A program made the translations under genes and the position numbers. A DNA stretch of 64,000 nt. It comes from Gilliamella apicola (lineage in GTDB: Bacteria; Pseudomonadota; Gammaproteobacteria; Enterobacterales; Orbaceae). The notes under the pieces were generated by a model that was not told the origin of the DNA, did no database searches, and saw nothing but the letters and a program-made list of their open reading frames with translations. The stretch is from the NCBI RefSeq assembly GCF_003202915.1, contig NZ_QGLP01000005.1, positions 536,721 through 600,720 on the forward strand. The letters run 5' to 3'. Below are positions 1-8,801 of this stretch, piece by piece (position 1 is the stretch's first letter; each line of letters starts with the position of its first letter).

Positions 1-88
1 ACAAGCTTTTTTGCTGAGAATAAAGTTTAAGACCAATAGCGCCAACAACTTCAAAAATTGCAGCTGTTAAAATAAATAACCATCCCAT
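1..88 (-). CDS. SMR-family transporter, second of a pair (partial)
   Basis: The gene runs off the left edge, so only the first 29 residues are visible. It begins MGWLFILTAAIFEVVGAIGL and contains the membrane-embedded glutamate of helix 1 that small multidrug resistance proteins use to couple proton exchange to export of cationic compounds. It starts 23 bases after the stop of an upstream SMR gene on the same strand. That arrangement is typical of heterodimeric pairs such as YkkC/YkkD, where the two subunits act together. The start at 88 was chosen because it gives the usual SMR N-terminus. Substrate (drug, quaternary ammonium or guanidinium) cannot be told from this. Confidence 0.75.
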   Translation of the reverse strand, partial: MGWLFILTAAIFEVVGAIGLKLYSQQKSL

Positions 89-111
89 ATCTTAATCCAA
101 ATTTGAGTTAA

Positions 112-435
112 TTAGCTATCTGCTCGTTTAAGTTGCACAACACCGATAATAATTAATGCAACAAAAAATATTTCAATAAGTTTGATTTCTTTACCAAATA
201 CAACCATGTCAATAACTAATGAACCAATGGCTCCGACGCCAGAAAATATTGCATACACTGTACCAGTAGGAATGGTTTTACATGCATTAGTTAAAAACGT
301 AAAGTCAATAACGATTATGAGTATAACAATAACCCAATGCCACCACTGATTTGCAGTTGTAAAACCAAATACCCAACACAATTCAAAAAAGCAGGTGAGA
401 ACAACAAATGCCCACTCTTTATTCCTGCTGTACAT
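112..435 (-). CDS. SMR-family transporter, first of a pair
   Basis: This 107-residue inner-membrane protein has the length and four hydrophobic helices of the small multidrug resistance family. The helix-1 glutamate lies in FFELCWVFGF and the GTVYAIFSGVGAIGS stretch matches the conserved helix-3 region. A Shine-Dalgarno sequence (TGAGG) lies just upstream of the start. The next gene on this strand is a second SMR protein, so the two probably form a heterodimeric exporter. A perfect 10-bp inverted repeat lies about 50 bases upstream and could be an operator. I saw no convincing guanidine riboswitch in the leader. Confidence 0.85.
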   Translation of the reverse strand: MYSRNKEWAFVVLTCFFELCWVFGFTTANQWWHWVIVILIIVIDFTFLTNACKTIPTGTVYAIFSGVGAIGSLVIDMVVFGKEIKLIEIFFVALIIIGVVQLKRADS

Positions 436-483
436 AATGACCTCATTATTTTTTTATTTTTAATTTATATTGCTAAATTTGTC

Positions 484-508
484 TTTTCATTAATGTGCTT
501 AATGAAAA
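484..508. repeat. 10-bp perfect inverted repeat upstream of SMR pair
   Basis: TTTTCATTAA and TTAATGAAAA flank a 5-base spacer (TGTGC). It sits about 50 bases before the SMR start codon. No T-run follows on either strand in the way of a terminator, so a repressor operator is a reasonable guess. A second small hairpin (GCAAAC/GTTTGC) lies at 522-539. Confidence 0.5.
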
Positions 509-1060
509 CAAAAGACGGTTCGCAAACTAGAAGGTTTGCCACCTAAAGATTATGATGTTTATGCAGAGAAACAATTCAACTTCATATAAAATATCGATAA
601 TTCGGAAACAGGTTATTGATATTTTATTACTATTTCTTGCCATATATTTACAATTCTATAATGACGGTTACAAAATGGCAAGCCCAGAGTTGTTGTTAAT
701 TGCATGCTTTTAAATAACTTTCTCAAAAATCAAAAAAAATTGACAGAATAATAGTACTTTAACCCATATTTCTTACCCAACATGATCAGCTATTATTGGG
801 TTGATTCTGCCCTTAATACCAACGATATTTTAGCTTTATTTAGTTTTATTTAGCTTTATTATTAATATGAATTAATAAATATAGACAATTTGAATTGTAA
901 AAAATTTGCTGAAAGGGGTTTTTTTTCAATTAAATCAATATAGAATACTTCACTTAGTGCTTTAATTCTTTTCGAAAGCAAAATAATTCAAGTACTTTAA
1001 ACACAACTTATTTAATACTTTTATTAAAGGATAAGTCAGATAAATCAAAAGGAATAGACA
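509..1060. other. Gene-free stretch before yjiH
   Basis: No complete gene is visible. A 27-codon open stretch without a start codon (506-589, plus strand, ending EKQFNFI) reads like the tail of a decayed gene, but I cannot name it. The rest is very A+T-rich and presumably holds the promoter of the operon starting at 1061. Confidence 0.4.
831..860. repeat. Three tandem 10-bp repeats
   Basis: TAGCTTTATT, TAGTTTTATT and TAGCTTTATT follow each other directly, about 200 bases upstream of yjiH. They may be simple slippage products or tandem binding sites. Confidence 0.6.
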
Positions 1061-1717
1061 ATGTCAAAAAAATCGGACGATGAATTTAAAGTCGGCATAA
1101 AAGCTTATGTATCACTTATTGTGGCCATACTTTTTTTTTCCGGACTATTTTATAATGTAGATGGAAAGGCTTGGTTGGGGGCATTTGATTTTACCAGTTT
1201 AAGTGGTAAGTTTGGCACAATGCTCCATCCAGAGAAAAATACCTTCGTTGGTGAGGGTGGAATTAGCGCCAGAGCCGGCTTTATTTTCGCTCTGTCATTA
1301 ATCCCAACCGTTATGCTAGCATTAGGCGTTTTAGAAATTTTTACCCATTATGGTACGATCCGTGCTGCTCATAAATTATTAACTCCACTACTTAAACCTA
1401 TCCTAGGCGTTCCGGGTAAAACGGGTTTAGCGTTAATTACGGATTTACAGAGTACTGATGCTGGCGCGGTATTAACCAAAGAATTATATGATGAGAAGCA
1501 GATCACGAAAAAAGATCTGGTCATCATTAGCGCATGGCAATATTCTGGAGCCGGGTTAATAAATAACTATTTTTCGATTGGTTCAGCACTATTCGCCTCG
1601 ATGTCTGTCGCAATATTTACGCCACTCGTCATTATGATTGTATTGAAATTTGTCGGTGCAATTTTAGTCCGCCTTGTTTTAAATTCAGTTTATAAAAAGG
1701 ATTTTATCAATGAGTAA
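1061..1717 (+). CDS. yjiH: YjiH-type nucleoside-recognition (GATE) membrane protein
   Basis: This 218-residue inner-membrane protein matches E. coli YjiH in length (about 227) and in partner. It has several hydrophobic segments and the loop TGLALITDLQSTDAGAVL, typical of the nucleoside-recognition/GATE family. The next gene is yjiG, overlapping by 8 bases, so the two are translationally coupled and probably form one transporter. The third gene is an M20 peptidase. In E. coli the same pair precedes iadA, an isoaspartyl dipeptidase, so transport of a peptide or N-acyl amino acid is a plausible role. That is inference, as the substrate is unknown. A weak AAAGGA ribosome site precedes the start. 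Confidence 0.88.
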   Translation: MSKKSDDEFKVGIKAYVSLIVAILFFSGLFYNVDGKAWLGAFDFTSLSGKFGTMLHPEKNTFVGEGGISARAGFIFALSLIPTVMLALGVLEIFTHYGTIRAAHKLLTPLLKPILGVPGKTGLALITDLQSTDAGAVLTKELYDEKQITKKDLVIISAWQYSGAGLINNYFSIGSALFASMSVAIFTPLVIMIVLKFVGAILVRLVLNSVYKKDFINE

Positions 1718-2183
1718 TTCAAGCAATCAAAAACAGACTAACAATCCATTAGACATTTTTGTCATTGGTGCACGTAAAGGCTTTAATATTGCGATTAACA
1801 ATTTAATGCCTAATATCATTATGGCATTTGTTATTACCGAAATATTAAAAAGACTTGGCTTAATGCAATTAATTGGTGAAGTATTTGCACCGGTCATGGG
1901 ACTATTTGGTTTACCGGGTGAAGCAATTACCGTTTTATTGACAGCTTGGTTATCAGCCTCGGCAGGAACGGGGGTTGCAGTAAATTTAATTAGTACAGGC
2001 ACTCTTAGTGGTATGGATATCACAATTTTAGCACCAGCTATTTTCTTAATGGGTTCACAATTACAATATATGGGCCGCTTATTAGGGGTTGCTGATGTGC
2101 CGAAAAAATATTGGCCACTATTAATGGTTAATAGTATTGTTAATGCGTTAATAGCTATGATCATTATGCGATTTATTGTGTGA
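1710..2183 (+). CDS. yjiG: YjiG-type nucleoside-recognition (GATE) membrane protein
   Basis: This 157-residue, strongly hydrophobic protein corresponds to E. coli YjiG (about 153 residues). Its start lies inside the last codons of yjiH, indicating coupled translation. It contains the GTGVAVNLISTGTL segment that pairs with the equivalent loop of YjiH. It probably acts as the second half of a membrane transporter. The M20 peptidase gene follows within 15 bases, so all three genes form one operon. Confidence 0.87.
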   Translation: MSNSSNQKQTNNPLDIFVIGARKGFNIAINNLMPNIIMAFVITEILKRLGLMQLIGEVFAPVMGLFGLPGEAITVLLTAWLSASAGTGVAVNLISTGTLSGMDITILAPAIFLMGSQLQYMGRLLGVADVPKKYWPLLMVNSIVNALIAMIIMRFIV

Positions 2184-2197
2184 TAAAGGAGATATCT

Positions 2198-3298
2198 ATG
2201 TCGAACGTACTCGAACACTACCACTATTTGCATCAAATTCCTGAACTTGGGTTTGAAGAAGTTAAAACATCCAACTATATAGCCACTAAACTGGAAGAAG
2301 CCGGTTATAAAGTCACGCGTAATATTAGTAATACCACCGGAATTGTGGCTGAATATGATAGTGGTAAATCAGGCCCCGTACTGGCATTACGCGCTGATAT
2401 GGACGCTTTAGGACATATTATTGATGGTCAACATTGTGCCAGACACACCTGTGGTCACGATGGCCATTCATCAATGTTATTGACCGCCGCCCAAGAGCTT
2501 ATTAAAGAAGGGAATATCAAAAAAGGCAAACTAAAGTTGATCTTCCAACCTGCTGAAGAGTTAGGTTCTGGTGCATTAGCTATGATTGAGGGGGGGGCAA
2601 TTGACGATGTTGATATGATCATCGGTTTACATGTTCGTCCTAAAGAAGAATGCCCTAAAGGCTTTGCATCTGCTGCTATGTTCTATTCGGCTTCAACCAC
2701 AGTTGAAGTCAATATTCATGGTGTTCCCGCACATGGGGCAAGACCACATTTAGGCGTCAACGCTTTAGATGCGGCAACTATGGCAATTCAAGCCGTGAAT
2801 ACCATTCATCTAGCACCAAGTTTAACCTATAGCGTCAAAGCAACTCGTTGTATTTGTGATGCCGGTGTAACCAATGCTATTCCGTCCGAGGCTTATGTTT
2901 GTTGGGATTTACGCGCACCAACCAACCCTGCTATGGATGAATTAAAAGCCAAAACGCTTAAAGCGATTGAATTAAGTGTAGCATCTATCGGTGCTAAAGC
3001 TGATATCAAAGTATCGAAGGAAATCCCTGCTGCAGAAATTGATGATGAAGTTACGCAAATTATTGCTGAATCTATTATCGATGTACTTGGCAAAGAGGGA
3101 TTGAAAGAACCAATTTTCACACCAGGTGGCGAAGACTTCTTTAATTATCCGCGTGAAAGAGATGTAAAATCTGGTTTTTGGGGCTTAGGTGTTGATTTGA
3201 CACCCGGTCTTCATCATCCTGATATGACTTTTGATACATCTGCATTAGAAAATGGAGTAAAAATTACTAAAACTTGTGCTTTGAAAGTTTTAGGTTAA
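2198..3298 (+). CDS. M20-family amidohydrolase / peptidase
   Basis: This 366-residue cytoplasmic enzyme has the M20D amidohydrolase hallmarks: RADMDAL, the metal-binding TCGHDGH motif, the catalytic-glutamate region QPAEELGSG, and a late GGEDF motif. Relatives (hippurate hydrolase, AbgA/AbgB, N-acyl-amino-acid deacylases) hydrolyse amide or peptide bonds with a dinuclear metal centre. A GTG at 2180 would extend the protein by six residues, but the strong AAAGGAG site at 2185-2191 points to the ATG at 2198. It replaces iadA in the yjiHG operon, so it likely processes whatever YjiHG imports. The substrate is not known. Confidence 0.88.
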   Translation: MSNVLEHYHYLHQIPELGFEEVKTSNYIATKLEEAGYKVTRNISNTTGIVAEYDSGKSGPVLALRADMDALGHIIDGQHCARHTCGHDGHSSMLLTAAQELIKEGNIKKGKLKLIFQPAEELGSGALAMIEGGAIDDVDMIIGLHVRPKEECPKGFASAAMFYSASTTVEVNIHGVPAHGARPHLGVNALDAATMAIQAVNTIHLAPSLTYSVKATRCICDAGVTNAIPSEAYVCWDLRAPTNPAMDELKAKTLKAIELSVASIGAKADIKVSKEIPAAEIDDEVTQIIAESIIDVLGKEGLKEPIFTPGGEDFFNYPRERDVKSGFWGLGVDLTPGLHHPDMTFDTSALENGVKITKTCALKVLG

Positions 3299-3307
3299 GT
3301 AATAAAT

Positions 3308-3326
3308 CCGCCGATTATTTCGGCGG
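3308..3326. terminator. Hairpin between convergent genes
   Basis: CCGCCGA and TCGGCGG form a 7-bp GC-rich stem with a 5-base loop, between the convergent peptidase and receptor genes. The T-tract is poor on both strands, so it is a weak or factor-assisted terminator. Confidence 0.6.
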
Positions 3327-3343
3327 TCACTGAGCGTAATTGT

Positions 3344-5590
3344 TTAAAATGAGACATTAGTATTAATAAATAGCGTTCTCCCTGGTTCATTATAAGTAGC
3401 TGCACCAGCGCCTCGAACACTGATTACACCGTTTTGAGGATTTTTCAAAGAAGAAGAGTTACCCTTTCTAAACAGACGTTTATCAAACAAATTATCAACA
3501 CCAACTGTGAACGTAAAATTGTTGTTAAATTGGTATTTTCCACTTAAATTTAAAAGCGCATAAGGACTGAGTTGATTAGTTGAACTATCAGTAAGTTTTT
3601 CGCCCAAATAGTTATATTTTCTTGGTCGTTGTTTGCCATACCAAGTAACAGCAGTTAATAATGAAAATTTGTCCGTTGCTTGCCAATCTATTGAGGAATT
3701 TAATGTGTATTTCGGGATGATTGACAAATAATCACCGCTTTTTTTATTTTTTGACTGCAACATCCAAGTTAAGTTATTACGAAAATTAACGGTTGATGTA
3801 ACAGGAATAGTTATACTACCTTCGAATCCTTCAATTACCGATTTAGGTACATTTTGCCACTGAAAAATATTCGAATTTTTAAACTTATTTTGGCCACCTT
3901 CTGCTTGACCAATAGGGCTAGTACCAGAATCGATTTTATTATGATAATCATTACGGAAATAAGTTAAGCCTGCAATTAAGCCTGCATTATTATGAAACTC
4001 TAAACCGATTTCTTTATTTACACTTGTTTCCGCTTTTAATTTTTTGTTACCTATTAAGTAACAACTACCACCCGCGCCATAACAGCCCTGTCCACGACTA
4101 TAAAGCAGATAATTAGGGTTAGTTTGATATAAATTAGGTGCTTTATAGGCTCTAGCAATACCCAGTTTTAAACTAAAATAGTCACCTATTTCCTGAAATA
4201 AATTTAACCCTGGACTCCAGTTACTACCTGACTCGCTTTGATGATTATAGCGTATCGTTGGCGTCAACATGGTAGTTTGGGTGAGTTCGATGTTATCCTC
4301 AACAAACACGCCCCGAAGATTAGCTGAAGCGTTTTCACTGCGATCTTTATTTTTAATCCATGGTATACTGCCACCTTCTGTAATAGTTTGTGTATTGGAA
4401 GTGGGATCTTTCATCTTTTGATGATTATATTCACCACCAATAGTCATGGTTTGTGGAACCACAATGGTTAACGGAAAACTAGTTTCATTATGTAAGGTAA
4501 AATTATTGTATGTAATCGTTGAAAAATTATCATCTTTAAAGCGGCCTTCAGTACCACCAGCTAAACCTTCATTTAAACGACTATTATGTGTTTTTTCCAT
4601 TTGCATATAAGACAGTGTATTAACGCCATTGTCCCAATAGCCACGATGAGTAACTGAGTAATTTTGACGGTTCATTCTATTAGTTTCGTCATTATAAAAT
4701 CGGCTTACTAATTTATCAGGATTATTATTTTGGGTATCTCCGGCGTAAATATTACCTTGTCGACTAACACTTGTTTCAAATTCTAGTAACTGTTTATCAG
4801 TGATATCCCAACGAAGTATGCCATTGATATCTTTATTACGCACCCCTTCACGCCCGGCACTAACCGAAGATGGATTAATTTGATGTTTTTTGTTGATATC
4901 CCAATCGTCAGCCTCAGTTTTGTTGAGATTACCATATAAACGCATACTTAAATTATCCGTTAAGCCACCAGTTAATAAAAAATTGGTCCTTTTGGTTGCC
5001 CCTTCTTCTCTATGTGAAGGTAGATTTAAATAGCTATTCCACGAAATATGCCACTCTTTAGTCGGCTGTTTTGTGATAATATTCACGACACCACCAGCAG
5101 CACCATCACCATAACGAGCGGCGGCTGGACCACGCAAAACATCAATCCTTTCGATAATTTCAGCAGGTACCCAATTGGTATCACCGCGAGTATCTCTTTC
5201 ACCCCGCCAGCCATAGCGAACTGACATACGGCTTTTTACTGGTCGTCCATCAACTAAAATTAAGGTGTTTTCTGGTCCCATTCCGCGAATATCGATTTGT
5301 CGATTATTACCGCGTTGGCCACTAGTAGAGTTACCGGTCAAACTAACACCAGGCATGGTGCGAATGATTTCTGAAATATCATTTCTAGGTGGCATTTTAC
5401 TTAATTCTTTTTGGGTAATCACTGAAACACCTAACGCTTGTTTGCTCTGCTCAGAGGCGGTGACGACCATAACCTCATCGGAATCGTTATCATTATGAGC
5501 TGATGAATCACCATTATCTGCATAGGCATTGTGACAAATAAAACTGATGAGTGTTGCTAATAAGTAAGTCGATTTATATTTGGTATTCAT
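3344..5590 (-). CDS. fepA: TonB-dependent ferric catecholate siderophore receptor (FepA type)
   Basis: This 748-residue outer-membrane protein has a signal peptide ending about residue 25 (NAYA), a TonB box (DEVMVVTAS) and a plug domain with near-identity to E. coli FepA, for example IDIRGMGPENTLILVDG and RGERDTRGDT. The beta-barrel also matches, with QTNPNYLLYS and GQGCYGAGGSCY, and the chain ends in an aromatic residue for outer-membrane assembly. Length equals the family norm. It should import ferric enterobactin or a related catecholate using TonB energy. The Fur box at 5613-5631 lies directly upstream and an esterase gene lies behind it. No fepB-G or ent genes are present here. Confidence 0.93.
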   Translation of the reverse strand: MNTKYKSTYLLATLISFICHNAYADNGDSSAHNDNDSDEVMVVTASEQSKQALGVSVITQKELSKMPPRNDISEIIRTMPGVSLTGNSTSGQRGNNRQIDIRGMGPENTLILVDGRPVKSRMSVRYGWRGERDTRGDTNWVPAEIIERIDVLRGPAAARYGDGAAGGVVNIITKQPTKEWHISWNSYLNLPSHREEGATKRTNFLLTGGLTDNLSMRLYGNLNKTEADDWDINKKHQINPSSVSAGREGVRNKDINGILRWDITDKQLLEFETSVSRQGNIYAGDTQNNNPDKLVSRFYNDETNRMNRQNYSVTHRGYWDNGVNTLSYMQMEKTHNSRLNEGLAGGTEGRFKDDNFSTITYNNFTLHNETSFPLTIVVPQTMTIGGEYNHQKMKDPTSNTQTITEGGSIPWIKNKDRSENASANLRGVFVEDNIELTQTTMLTPTIRYNHQSESGSNWSPGLNLFQEIGDYFSLKLGIARAYKAPNLYQTNPNYLLYSRGQGCYGAGGSCYLIGNKKLKAETSVNKEIGLEFHNNAGLIAGLTYFRNDYHNKIDSGTSPIGQAEGGQNKFKNSNIFQWQNVPKSVIEGFEGSITIPVTSTVNFRNNLTWMLQSKNKKSGDYLSIIPKYTLNSSIDWQATDKFSLLTAVTWYGKQRPRKYNYLGEKLTDSSTNQLSPYALLNLSGKYQFNNNFTFTVGVDNLFDKRLFRKGNSSSLKNPQNGVISVRGAGAATYNEPGRTLFINTNVSF

Positions 5591-5612
5591 ATATTATCCC
5601 TGATATTTTATT

Positions 5613-5631
5613 AATAATGATTATCATTATT
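5613..5631 (-). promoter_or_regulatory. Fur box upstream of fepA
   Basis: AATAATGATTATCATTATT matches the 19-base Fur consensus GATAATGATTATCATTATC at 17 positions by eye. It lies 22 bases before the fepA start, so iron repression of the receptor is expected. Confidence 0.88.
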
Positions 5632-5705
5632 AATTAAGCCGAAGTAATATAAATGAAATTCATTTATATTCAAGCTAATTAGGGATATTTGGATTAAATA
5701 AATTT

Positions 5706-6635
5706 TTATTTAACTTTGAAATTTAATTGAATGCTATCTTGTAGCGCAATAATAGCCGCTGTTTTGTGCGATTGTTCAGGATAGACTTTATAACTTATGG
5801 CGAGCTGATTAAGTTTAGCTTGTTTTAATCGAGTAAATAGCTGTTTTGCATAATCGACCATTTTTCGATTCTGGCGGTGTTTTAATAGCAGTTTTCGCTG
5901 CTGTTCGGGTAATGCCTGCTCAACAGGCAGTAAAGATTGTTCGGCACCGCCCACAGAGATCAACAAATTAACGGGTTGATTTAAAGAATGTTGATGACTT
6001 AGTAGATATTTTGATAACACACTAAACATATAACCATCACTAAACCACAGAGATGGGCTGGATATCACATAAGTATTAAAAACCACTGGTTTAGTTAAAA
6101 AAATGTATAAATTAAATAATCCACCATAGGAATGGCCAAAAATGGCTTGCTGGTTAGGATTAATAACATAGCGCTTTTCTATTTCCGGTTTAAGCTCTTG
6201 GGTTAAAAAATCGTAAAAAGCATCCGCTCCGCCATACCTATTTGCCAAATTTATTTGCTTGTTGGGCAAAACTTCAAAAACATAATTCTCTGGTTTAGGT
6301 AAAAAATCAACATCACGCCGCGTTTGATTAAAATAATCTATGGCAACAATGATGCCTTCTTGAATAATGCAACGTTCACACGTTTGATTAGTAATTATTT
6401 GCTTAGTTGCTAAAAAGTAACTGTCACCATCAAGTAGATAAATAATTGGCCAACCACCGTCGGGAGTCGGTTTATTAGGGGTATAAATCGTTATTTTATA
6501 ATCGCCATTTGTTTTTGAATGAAATAGTTCAATTTGAGTATTCGGGACAATCACATTTTTTGACAGATTAGATTTTGACTGACAACCAGTTAGAATAAAA
6601 ATCATTAGAACATACAAAAAACTTAATCGTGACAT
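5706..6635 (-). CDS. Lipoprotein alpha/beta-hydrolase, siderophore-esterase-like (IroE/Fes-related)
   Basis: This 309-residue protein has a lipoprotein signal (FILTGC) and an esterase fold with the nucleophile motif FGHSYGGL and a late QSHKTAA that likely supplies the catalytic histidine. The family includes IroE and BesA-type periplasmic esterases, which cut the trilactone backbone of enterobactin-like siderophores, and esterase D. The ATG at 6635 was preferred over an upstream TTG because it starts the signal peptide cleanly. It lies immediately upstream of fepA on the same strand, which suggests partial hydrolysis of the imported ferric trilactone in the periplasm. The exact substrate is inference. 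Confidence 0.8.
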   Translation of the reverse strand: MSRLSFLYVLMIFILTGCQSKSNLSKNVIVPNTQIELFHSKTNGDYKITIYTPNKPTPDGGWPIIYLLDGDSYFLATKQIITNQTCERCIIQEGIIVAIDYFNQTRRDVDFLPKPENYVFEVLPNKQINLANRYGGADAFYDFLTQELKPEIEKRYVINPNQQAIFGHSYGGLFNLYIFLTKPVVFNTYVISSPSLWFSDGYMFSVLSKYLLSHQHSLNQPVNLLISVGGAEQSLLPVEQALPEQQRKLLLKHRQNRKMVDYAKQLFTRLKQAKLNQLAISYKVYPEQSHKTAAIIALQDSIQLNFKVK

Positions 6636-6725
6636 AAATTGCACCAGAATATCAATTATCAATTAACTATAAGATAGGCTAAATATGCTAAGTTTACCAA
6701 TGTTAAACTAAATAAAACTGAAATT

Positions 6726-6750
6726 ACTGTCGAATAATCAATTCGACAGT
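6726..6750 (-). terminator. Probable terminator of ribB
   Basis: ACTGTCGAA and TTCGACAGT form a perfect 9-bp stem with a 7-base loop just after the ribB stop. A short A+T-rich tail follows on the minus strand. Confidence 0.55.
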
Positions 6751-6765
6751 TAATCGTGGTTATAG

Positions 6766-7404
6766 TTAATTTGATTGGCGATAAGCCACTATATCTTCAA
6801 TTGTGACTACCGGTAGCTGATGCTGTTTTGCAAACGCAACAACTTGTGGCGCTCTAGCCATTGAACCATCATCATTCGTTAATTCACAAATCACTGCTGC
6901 TGGTTTATAGCCCGCTAATGCCACTAAATCCACAGAGGCTTCGGTGTGTCCCCGACGGTTTAATACCCCACCCTCTTTGGCAACTAATGGAAAGACATGT
7001 CCAGGATGATTCAAATCACTTGGTTTAGCGTCGTCGGCGACCGCAGCTTTTACTGTAGTGACCCTATCCGCCGCTGACACACCAGTGGTAACACCTTTTG
7101 CCGCTTCAATAGTAATGGTAAAAGCGGTATGATTTTTACTCGTGTTATTGGCAACCATCATTGGTAGTTCCAATTTATCACAATAGGATTGCGGCATACA
7201 TAGACAGACGATACCACTACCATATCGAATAGTTAGTGCCATTTGCTCGGTTGTGATTGTTTCGGCTGCCCAAATAATATCCCCTTCGTTTTCACGATCT
7301 TCATCATCTAAAACTAATACGCCAGATCCAGCTTTGATTGACGCGATTGCTCTTTTTACGCGCTCAATTGGGGTTCCGAATTCATTTAAATTAAACTGAT
7401 TCAT
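6766..7404 (-). CDS. ribB: 3,4-dihydroxy-2-butanone 4-phosphate synthase
   Basis: This 212-residue cytoplasmic enzyme converts ribulose 5-phosphate to 3,4-dihydroxy-2-butanone 4-phosphate plus formate, feeding the xylene ring of riboflavin. It contains the acidic metal-binding loop [10 protein letters not shown] near residue 35, the [10 protein letters not shown] segment, HPGHVFPL and RRGHTEAS. It is a stand-alone RibB like that of E. coli (217 residues), without a RibA fusion. Transcription passes first through an FMN riboswitch at 7559-7688, so flavin levels control it. Confidence 0.97.
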   Translation of the reverse strand: MNQFNLNEFGTPIERVKRAIASIKAGSGVLVLDDEDRENEGDIIWAAETITTEQMALTIRYGSGIVCLCMPQSYCDKLELPMMVANNTSKNHTAFTITIEAAKGVTTGVSAADRVTTVKAAVADDAKPSDLNHPGHVFPLVAKEGGVLNRRGHTEASVDLVALAGYKPAAVICELTNDDGSMARAPQVVAFAKQHQLPVVTIEDIVAYRQSN

Positions 7405-7558
7405 GGTAGATACCTATCCTGTTTTATTAAACTAAATATATTTATTCTTAATTAACTAAACTAAATTTATTAAGTATTAAATATATTAAATACCAGAATC
7501 AGGGCAAGTGCTTGACCATAGTGATTTTGCTATAGCGCAAATATAGAAAAGATAAGCT

Positions 7559-7688
7559 ACTCTCTTTCATCCAGACTTTAACTGTCGGCTTTGGAATCTC
7601 ACCAAATCTGCTGTCCTTAATAAAATAGAATTTTACTAAGCGCTCGTGGGCTATACCACCGGTGGGGAATTGCGCCCCGCCCTGAGAA
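7559..7688 (-). ncRNA. FMN riboswitch (RFN element)
   Basis: Read on the minus strand, the element shows the RFN consensus blocks in order: CTCAGGGCGGGG, AATTCCCCACCGG, a GAGCGC loop, GACAGCAGATTTGG, GATTCCAAAGCCGACAG and GTCTGGATGAAAGAGA. It lies about 150 bases before ribB. The spacer to the gene has only short hairpins, so control could be of translation or of termination. Confidence 0.95.
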
Positions 7689-7759
7689 TTTTGTCAGTAA
7701 CCTGACTGCGCACACTATAATATAAAATGGCTAAAAAAACACGTATATTTTATAAGGAT

Positions 7760-7785
7760 AAAAAAATTGCCGCAAAAGCGGCAAT
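7760..7785 (-). terminator. Rho-independent terminator after potI
   Basis: ATTGCCGC and GCGGCAAT form an 8-bp stem around an AAAA/TTTT loop, followed on the minus strand by a run of seven Ts. It closes the potFGHI operon. Confidence 0.85.
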
Positions 7786-7799
7786 AATTAATAGATAGA

Positions 7800-8801
7800 T
7801 TATCGCATGCGAATCTCTTTTAAATGCCGTTTTTCGGCGTTACGCATCCAAAGCCATGAAATAAAGCCGATAATACCAACAATTAGTAAAATAATGGTCG
7901 CTAAGGCATTAACTTGTGGATCGACACCTAAACGAACTTTAGAAAATACCAGTTTTGGTAATGTCATTGCACCCGGTCCGGTAACAAAATTAGCAATAAC
8001 CACATCATCAAGTGATAAAGTAAATGCCAATAACCAACCAGAAACCAGTGCTGGTGCAATCATTGGTAAAGTAATTATGAAAAATACCTTTAATGGATTA
8101 GCACCGAGATCTAAAGCCGCTTCTTCGATTGACTTGTCTAACTCTCGCAATCTAGCACTAATAACAACAGTCACATAGGCGGTACAGAATGTTGCATGCG
8201 CCATCCAAATAGTCAATGCACCGCGTTCTTTTGGCCAACCAAGCGCTTGTCCCATTCCGACAAATAGCAATAACAAGGCTAAACCAGTAATGACATCAGG
8301 CATAACTAACGGTGCCGTAGTCATAAACGAGAACAGGTTAGAGCCACGGAATCGTCTAAACCGAATGATAGTAAAAGCAGCTAAAGTACCCAGTACAATC
8401 GCTAATGAGGCTGCTCCTGCCGCGATAGTCAAACTCAATCCTACCGCTTTGAGTAAAGTGTCGTTATGTATTAACTCAACATACCATTTGGTTGAAAACT
8501 CTGCCCATACCGTTACCAACCTTGAACTATTGAACGAATAAACAATCAGAATAATCATAGGGATATATAAAAAGGAAAATACTACTAAGAGAATCAATCC
8601 TTTTAAACATCTCACTAATAACGCGATTGTTACAATAGTTGTTAAGATAAGGCTAAATAGCAAGCATCCGACATACAAGCTAGCACTACCTAATAGTGCA
8701 AATCCTGATGCAGAGATCAAAACCGATAGCACTATTGAACCGAATAATGCAGCAATAAAAACAATCAATGCTGAGCGCATGACTAATGGTAAATTATTCA
8801 T
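7800..8801 (-). CDS. potI: Putrescine ABC transporter permease PotI, with N-terminal membrane extension
   Basis: From about residue 65 the protein matches E. coli PotI closely, with FLYIPMIILIVYSFNSS, APLVMPDVITGL, and the EAALDLGANPLKVFF loop that contacts the ATPase PotG. It is 333 residues long, while E. coli PotI is 281. The extra segment of about 50 residues follows the conserved start MNNLPLV and contains two added hydrophobic helices. The gene follows potH directly, with its ribosome site (GGGAGG) inside the potH end. It forms half of the membrane channel for putrescine uptake. The extension is the unusual feature. Confidence 0.93.
   Translation of the reverse strand: MNNLPLVMRSALIVFIAALFGSIVLSVLISASGFALLGSASLYVGCLLFSLILTTIVTIALLVRCLKGLILLVVFSFLYIPMIILIVYSFNSSRLVTVWAEFSTKWYVELIHNDTLLKAVGLSLTIAAGAASLAIVLGTLAAFTIIRFRRFRGSNLFSFMTTAPLVMPDVITGLALLLLFVGMGQALGWPKERGALTIWMAHATFCTAYVTVVISARLRELDKSIEEAALDLGANPLKVFFIITLPMIAPALVSGWLLAFTLSLDDVVIANFVTGPGAMTLPKLVFSKVRLGVDPQVNALATIILLIVGIIGFISWLWMRNAEKRHLKEIRMR

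Noticed and set aside
337-546. 69-codon plus-strand frame overlapping the SMR gene start
   Set aside because: Composition is not protein-like and it is antisense to a clear SMR gene.
436-560. Guanidine riboswitch before the SMR pair
   Set aside because: I looked for the conserved loops of the ykkC-type classes and did not find them; only simple hairpins are present.
1727-2236. 169-codon open frame on the minus strand
   Set aside because: It is antisense to yjiG, which has a clear family match, overlap coupling and codon pattern. The antisense product has no recognisable domain.
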